A stretch of 45,338 bases of DNA from Corallochytrium limacisporum (lineage: Eukaryota; Opisthokonta), in the NCBI GenBank assembly GCA_002811645.1, contig PDIP01000076.1, positions 1 through 45,338 on the forward strand, given 5' to 3'. Made by a program: the position numbers and the translations under genes. Shown piece after piece: positions 40,182-45,338 of this stretch (position 1 is the stretch's first letter; the number at the start of each line of letters is the position of its first letter). The notes below the pieces were generated by a model, which saw nothing but the letters and a program-made list of their open reading frames with translations, was not told where the DNA came from and did not search any database.

Positions 40182-40315
40182 GTGCATTTCTCGATACTCA
40201 AGAGCCTCCTTCAGTTCTAACACCATCCCGATTTGGGGCCCCGACCAACTGATACGCGGCGGCTAGAAGAACGACACCCTTAGTTGCTTGCAAGATTCCC
40301 TAATCAATCAATAGA

Positions 40316-40330
40316 GGCCCCTTCGGGGCC
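40316..40330. repeat. GC hairpin with three-base loop
   Basis: Perfect 6-bp arms GGCCCC and GGGGCC around TTC. Confidence 0.75.
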
Positions 40331-40521
40331 GCTGGATTTCACCTGTCTAGGGAAGCAAAGCCTGGCGAGGCAATTTGAACCAATGGTTGGTGGTGCTCTC
40401 TGGCGCATCGGGAAAACTCCCCTCCCAGTCTAATTTTGTTCTAATTACACTGCTACTTTGATATCCTGTGCCCAAATTTGCACATAACATTCTCCCTCCC
40501 ACCTCCTCCTTCTCCTTTGTT

Positions 40522-40547
40522 CCCCCCCCCCCCCCCCGGGGGGGGGG
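40522..40547. repeat. C16G10 homopolymer palindrome
   Basis: Sixteen C followed directly by ten G and then TTTG, the same arrangement as the palindrome at 35670-35697 but with a longer C arm. Confidence 0.9.
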
Positions 40548-41072
40548 TTTGTAATGGCTTTGCTCTGCCGCTAGGGGTACCCCTCCTTCTCCGGTCATTG
40601 TTTTCCCTCTGTATGCTGGCTAACTCGGGGGTCTATTTCTTACATTGTTATCCGGGTATGGGGAAGGGCGCCCGGTGTGGTTGGACTTTGCAATGAAGAA
40701 GGGAACCCTCATCAACACGATTTACGGCTTGGAGCCAGACGTTCACGGTTTTCCCGCTCTCTTGCCTTCCACACCGCTGCTCAAGTCCCCAACTTTGTAA
40801 ACTAAAAACTCCCCTTGCCCCCCCCCTTTTTTTGGCTCAGGGCCTAGGTGGTCAGGTTCTCATTAGGGCCCCGGTGAGCATGGCTCCCAGGGAACTCGGG
40901 TTGGTTGGTCGACATCACGATAGGTAGACACAGACTTCCTCGCGAATTTGCCTGTGAAGAGGGGTGATCCAGACATGATAGAGTCCAAGAAACAGTTATT
41001 TTTTAATCATTTTTGACATCAATTGTGAAGTATTCGGCGAAGACAGTTTGCATCCAACGCATGCATTCTGTT

Positions 41073-42227
41073 CTAAGCCAAGAAAACCATGGCGAGCATA
41101 CCGGTGACCAGGGCGCCAAAGGATGGCAGGGTGGATGGGGCGCTGTTGCCGTCCTCGTTACCATCTGCGGTTCCTGATCCGTCAGGGAGACTGGTCGTGG
41201 AGCCCAAGTTGGTAGTGGAAGTAGTAGTGGTTGAGGAGCTGCCGCCGTTGTTGCCGCCGTTCCCGACTGTAGTGCGCATGCTAGATTCTGTACCTTCCTG
41301 GATGCCCCAGTAACCACCTGCACCGAACGTGATGTCAACATCATCATCGCGACGAATCCTTTCGGTTTTCTTCTTAGTCTTGGCCTCGCGACGCTTGCGG
41401 TCATCAAAGTGGTCATCAAATTCGAAGTCCAGCAACTCATCAAGAAGCTCGTCATCGTCGAAAATGTCCTCAATGAAGTCGTCATCATCGCATACGTAAT
41501 CCTTGCAGTCTTTGTCGTCACAAGGATCAGTAAGATCATCATCAATGTCATCGTCATCAATATCGTCAAAGCAATCGTCTGCAATTTCCAGGGCGTCTTC
41601 GAGATTTGTGAAGAGTTTTTCGATCAGCTCCAGCATGGGAACGCAAGCGGTCTGAAGACTACTGCATGTTTCCAGATTGTAATGGATCCGGATATCATCA
41701 TCATCATCGTCGTCGTCGTCAAACGAAACCGATTTGTCCCAGTCAGCACGCGTGGCCAGGCAAATATTGCCGACATAGAATGCGAAGACCTGCGTGTAGC
41801 AGGTCTCCACGGCACTCATCAATTTGAGGTTCTCGCTCAGTGCAATGTTGGTCTTCTCAACGGCTTCTTCACCATCACTACAGTCCCGGGAAGCAAAACG
41901 GCGCAGCAACTCATCACCCACTTGCTGAACCTCATCAACAGTGCCTTCAACGCGGCTGATTTTTCCGCGCACAGCGTTAAGGTTTCTGTTGATTTTGCTC
42001 GCAATGGCGTCGTACGTGTCTTGCCTTACGCACGCTAGGTCGATGGTTGGGCATAGGTCCGTGCTCACAGTTACAGCACTGTCAAGGCTGTCAAAATCAT
42101 CAAGAACTTCATCAAGATCATCCCATTCAAGGTCATCCGGGAAGTTATCGTCTTCCAGCAAAGGATTGGGACAGTCAGCGGCCGCCAATGCGACCAAAGC
42201 AGCGGTGGTAAAGACGGTGTACTTCAT
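41073..42227 (-). CDS. Secreted Asp-rich, probably GPI-anchored protein
   Basis: A 384-residue protein with no recognised family. Residues 1-18 are a signal peptide (MKYTVFTTAALVALAAA, cleavage before DC). The mature N terminus is acidic (LEDDNFPDDLEWDDLDEV), followed by a helical, cysteine-containing domain (about 50-205) with a run of nine Asp. Residues ~205-275 are extremely Asp-rich with several Cys (DPCDDKDCKDYVC). A basic block follows, with RKRR and RIRR sites that resemble furin/kexin cleavage motifs. The C-terminal part is Gly/Ser/Thr-rich (residues ~305-360) and ends in a hydrophobic tail without charged residues after it (FGALVTGMLAMVFLA), as expected for a GPI-anchor signal. The acidic region could bind calcium; that is inferred from composition only. 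The ATG has A at -3 and the CDS is uninterrupted. Confidence 0.85.
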   Translation of the reverse strand: MKYTVFTTAALVALAAADCPNPLLEDDNFPDDLEWDDLDEVLDDFDSLDSAVTVSTDLCPTIDLACVRQDTYDAIASKINRNLNAVRGKISRVEGTVDEVQQVGDELLRRFASRDCSDGEEAVEKTNIALSENLKLMSAVETCYTQVFAFYVGNICLATRADWDKSVSFDDDDDDDDDIRIHYNLETCSSLQTACVPMLELIEKLFTNLEDALEIADDCFDDIDDDDIDDDLTDPCDDKDCKDYVCDDDDFIEDIFDDDELLDELLDFEFDDHFDDRKRREAKTKKKTERIRRDDDVDITFGAGGYWGIQEGTESSMRTTVGNGGNNGGSSSTTTTSTTNLGSTTSLPDGSGTADGNEDGNSAPSTLPSFGALVTGMLAMVFLA

Positions 42228-45200
42228 TTTGCTGAGTCAGATAATCTACATCAAATAGTACTCTTTTCAATTACTACCAGATCTGTGATCCCAAGGTAAG
42301 TTATTCCCTCTACCGAAATCTCTTTAAATACCTCACTGGATCCCTGATCCACCGTCTAAGTGTTCAGTAGTCTACAGGTGCAGCAGTCATCGGGGTCAGT
42401 AAGGGGGGTATTTGTCCAAGACCATCATCTATATTCGCTTCCCGCCGATCCATTGACCAATCTACTACACTGTATCAGTACGCACCTTTATGTTCAATAC
42501 AACGTCGTCGCCGTTGTGCTCTATCTTCGTTTGATCATCTGGATCAATCCTACTGCTGTTGTAATTATAGCAATCAGTTTGTGTTGGTATACACTATCTG
42601 ATCCCTCCGCCGGGGTCCCCCACCGGGGTGACTTAGGGCAACCCACCCCCGGCGTGCGCAACCGTCTGTTTCTACTTTATATCCAATATACTCTCAATTC
42701 GGCCTGACTTAGGTGCCCATCCCCTTACCCATTTACCCAAGCCGACTCTCCCAAAATAGGACAAAGCGGCACCATCTACCCGCAGTCTTGCAGTTGCGGA
42801 ATTAAAAGAGTGTTTGCGGGTAGTCATTGTATTAACAGATTTCCTTCCCGAATGGGCCCACAGAGACTTGGTACCTCCGTGTTGACCTGTGCACAGCAGA
42901 TGTCATTTACTGATAAGATGCATCCAAATCTCTTCCCTCTTCTTTACTTGCTTCTTCCGACTGCTACGTATACGTCAACTTTATAAATCATATCTGGAGG
43001 CGCAAACAACGTAGTGTGCGGCGACTTAGCTTATCTCCAGTTGGACAAAAGTATCAAATTTTGTTTTCCCTCAGAAGGAAGTGATGGCACGCTAGGTCGT
43101 AGGGTAGTTTGCTTACCACAAACTGAAGCCAAGAACCAAACTCTCAATGCATTTGAACTGAAAATCTCTTTTCATCGACGGTACGCGAATGTGAATATGT
43201 ATGCCTTGGGGGTGCATGCGCACCACAGAATGACCATGACACCGTAGCACTCTAATTGATATGGAGAACTTGATCTGTTGTGAAGTAGGTAGCAAGCGGC
43301 GTGCTATTGTGATTTAAGAAGGCTTGGGGATATCTTGGACACGTTCCGCTTGTCCCCACGGTCCGTTGCTCTGTTCAAAGGAGTTGAGTTTGTCTGGGGA
43401 TACCTCAACACGTTGTACCAAGCCAAGTCCAAATTTTTTCCACAGTTCAAAATTTTTGCAAGATACCGACTTCTTCATACGGATAATGAGGGCTACGCGG
43501 TTTTATTTCACTTGCTTTGAGCGATATCAATGGTTAGCCAAATTTTCTTCAACTGACGTTGGCCCTGTTAACATAGTAGAAGGTCATGGTACCGTCAAAC
43601 TGTTGTGAGCCAAGTCAGTATCTGTGCTATAGAATTCAGGCTTTTCATTTTCAATATACCGAAACGAGGGACAGTTTCTTACCTTCGACAAACCCCCTCC
43701 GTGTAATGTTCACAACCAAATTGTATAGTAAGGCGGACACATGAAGTGGTATAATAGCTAATGCGGACGCCTTGCGCAGTCCTTGCATCGGCTTCTTCAG
43801 TTGGGAACACAATCCCGCACTCCCCCGCCTTGAAACAACCGAGTCTAGCGAGTGTCCACAGGCCCCTTCCTTATCTTCGCGAAAATCTTTTCTTCCCCAG
43901 ATAGCAATATGAGTGCGTGGTTTGTATGTATGTATCTGTGTGAATGTATGAGTGTACGTGTGACAGAAAAAGAGCCCGCACTCAGTGGGGGAGAAGACGT
44001 CGAAATGGACGCTGCTGCTACCCTCCGCTGCCTGTTATTATATCCGTAGGTGCTTCGTGTCCCCGAGTAGAACCATGAAAAGTCATCTCCCGTTCTGGAT
44101 GAAGGAAACTGGACAATCCTGGGGTCACTTTGCTCATGCTTCATGAGCTTAGTGAAAGAACAGTACAGTAAGGAGGTAGGTGTCAACTAAGGCCGGATAT
44201 CCCACTAAGTGGCATGGCTTGTTCGGAATGGGACCTTGGAACATGATTACTCCGAAGCGTGAAACAAAATTGAGGAGACTACTGTGATTTGAAAGTGTAC
44301 AAATGCCTGCCTGTGGCTGCAATTCAAGGTCTTGTTCACAAGCTCCTGCCGGACGATAGTATGCACTGCATGATTTGGCTGCATGAGTCGCGATGGTCAC
44401 CCACAAACCATTAGGGTTCCCTTTAGCGGGGGCGCACCAGCCTTCTGCGCACTCAAGTCCAAGCAATACGGCTCGCCGTTGGCCCTGGCGCCGGACGGCT
44501 TGCAAATCTCCTTGACGCACCTGCCCTTACAGCAGGGAGATCCATGTTTGCATTAGCGGTGATGTGTGCGCCGTTCCAGCCAGGGAGTACGGTTTGCGTC
44601 TGCTGGTTTCGTCGTTGTAGCAACCGTGGATGCACAGCAGTAAGTACTGATCTTGCGGCAAATCTTAGGGCAAAGGAGCATTGCGATCAACCATTATAAT
44701 TCCTTACCGTTGGTACACGTTGTCCTCTTGCTTAGTGTACCCCCTGTGAACAACAGATTACCAGGCCCCACACCTGCAAAACGTAGTCCGCATCATCGAC
44801 ATTTTCCAGTCCGAATCCTAACTTCGACATCGTTCTCAACGTATGATAAGTCCAAAATATGGGAACCTCCAATAGAATCAACGAGCTCTGGAAACATGCA
44901 CTGAACTTCTCCAAATATACCACAGAAGCATGTCACCATCCCGTCTGGAATAAATCACATTTTGGCTGGGTCCGGCAAAGCGCTACCCATCCTTGTCATC
45001 GAGGTTGCACGGCGTTAGAACAGCTGGAAGTAAACCAAGGGAACTGTTTCAGTTCCTGACCGCACTCCCTCTCCCGCCCGGATTCACCTGTGCCAAGGGA
45101 GCGGAGACCCGACTCTATCAACGATCGCGCGACCTCACGTTCACCGCCTACATTTCGCAGGGCACAAAAGTTTCTGCACCAAGAAAAAAAAAATTTGTGT

Positions 45201-45338
45201 CGAAAACCTCTCGTACCACTGACTGGCCAGGTCTCCACGTCTTTTTTTACTATCCTCTGAGTTGAATGTATACTCCGTATCCAACCAAAATTTTCGTTCG
45301 AAAATATATACCGGATCGTGATTTATATGATTATTTAT
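42228..45338. other. Gene-poor right end of the window
   Basis: No confident gene. The first ~150 bp are the 5' flank of the Asp-rich gene. A short, unusually Cys-rich open segment on the - strand at 44397-44552 is described in the findings but is not called as a gene. GC-rich short repeats lie at about 42605-42655. The window ends in AT-rich sequence. Confidence 0.45.

Larger units (their letters stand above)
39496..41072. other. Intergenic region, clathrin adaptor / Asp-rich gene
   Basis: No gene recognised. Contains a (GT)n tract at about 40149-40181, a GGCCCC-TTC-GGGGCC hairpin at 40316-40330, and a C16G10 block at 40522-40547. A C7T7 stretch lies near 40819-40834. Confidence 0.5.

Noticed and set aside
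40360-40390. TTTGAACC on the + strand, a possible tRNA B box on the - strand
   Set aside because: The T-arm does not pair and no A box or cloverleaf could be drawn.

Overview
The window is nuclear DNA from a eukaryotic protist. Every recognised gene is a typical single-copy eukaryotic gene. The coding sequences are uninterrupted (no intron is needed inside any recognised CDS), while the intergenic DNA is rich in GA/GT/CT microsatellites, poly-C/poly-G runs and homopolymer palindromes. A CEP104 homologue implies a lineage that has, or recently had, centrioles or a flagellum. ALAS indicates the Shemin route to heme. A receptor-like protein with YxxP motifs and a possible TPP1/ACD-type OB fold would fit an intron-poor unicellular relative of animals (a corallochytrean or ichthyosporean, for example), but that placement is only an inference.

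Layout. 1-1778 is microsatellite-rich. 1779-2765 (+) is the cargo receptor SURF4/Erv29. 3312-5747 (-) is an inositol-polyphosphate 5-phosphatase. 5748-10610 has no recognisable gene. 10611-16126 holds three + strand genes: 5-aminolevulinate synthase with three heme-regulatory CP motifs, RNA polymerase III subunit POLR3K, and a ferroportin-family iron exporter that starts only 66 bp after the POLR3K stop. 16235-23198 holds two - strand genes: a 1193-residue protein with an N-terminal TPP1/RPA70N-like OB fold and a very long acidic tail, then CEP104. 24324-29021 (-) encodes a 1565-residue membrane protein with a signal peptide, 20 tandem six-cysteine repeats and about seven transmembrane segments split by a long cytosolic loop. 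29022-35977 is a 7-kb stretch with no supported gene but with notable inverted repeats. 35978-37504 (+) is the DNA polymerase delta small subunit POLD2, convergent with an AP180/PICALM-type clathrin adaptor at 37660-39495 (-). 41073-42227 (-) encodes a secreted, Asp-rich, probably GPI-anchored protein. The remainder to 45338 has no confident gene.

How the genes relate. Most are unrelated housekeeping genes. The one functional pairing is ALAS (heme synthesis) and ferroportin (iron export), 1.8 kb apart on the same strand with POLR3K between them. Several genes have a good 3' splice-acceptor sequence 24-90 bp upstream of the ATG, suggesting introns confined to 5' UTRs. The least familiar items are the OB-fold/acidic protein, the 20-repeat receptor-like protein, the Asp-rich surface protein, and a pseudoknot-topology inverted repeat near 29.55 kb.
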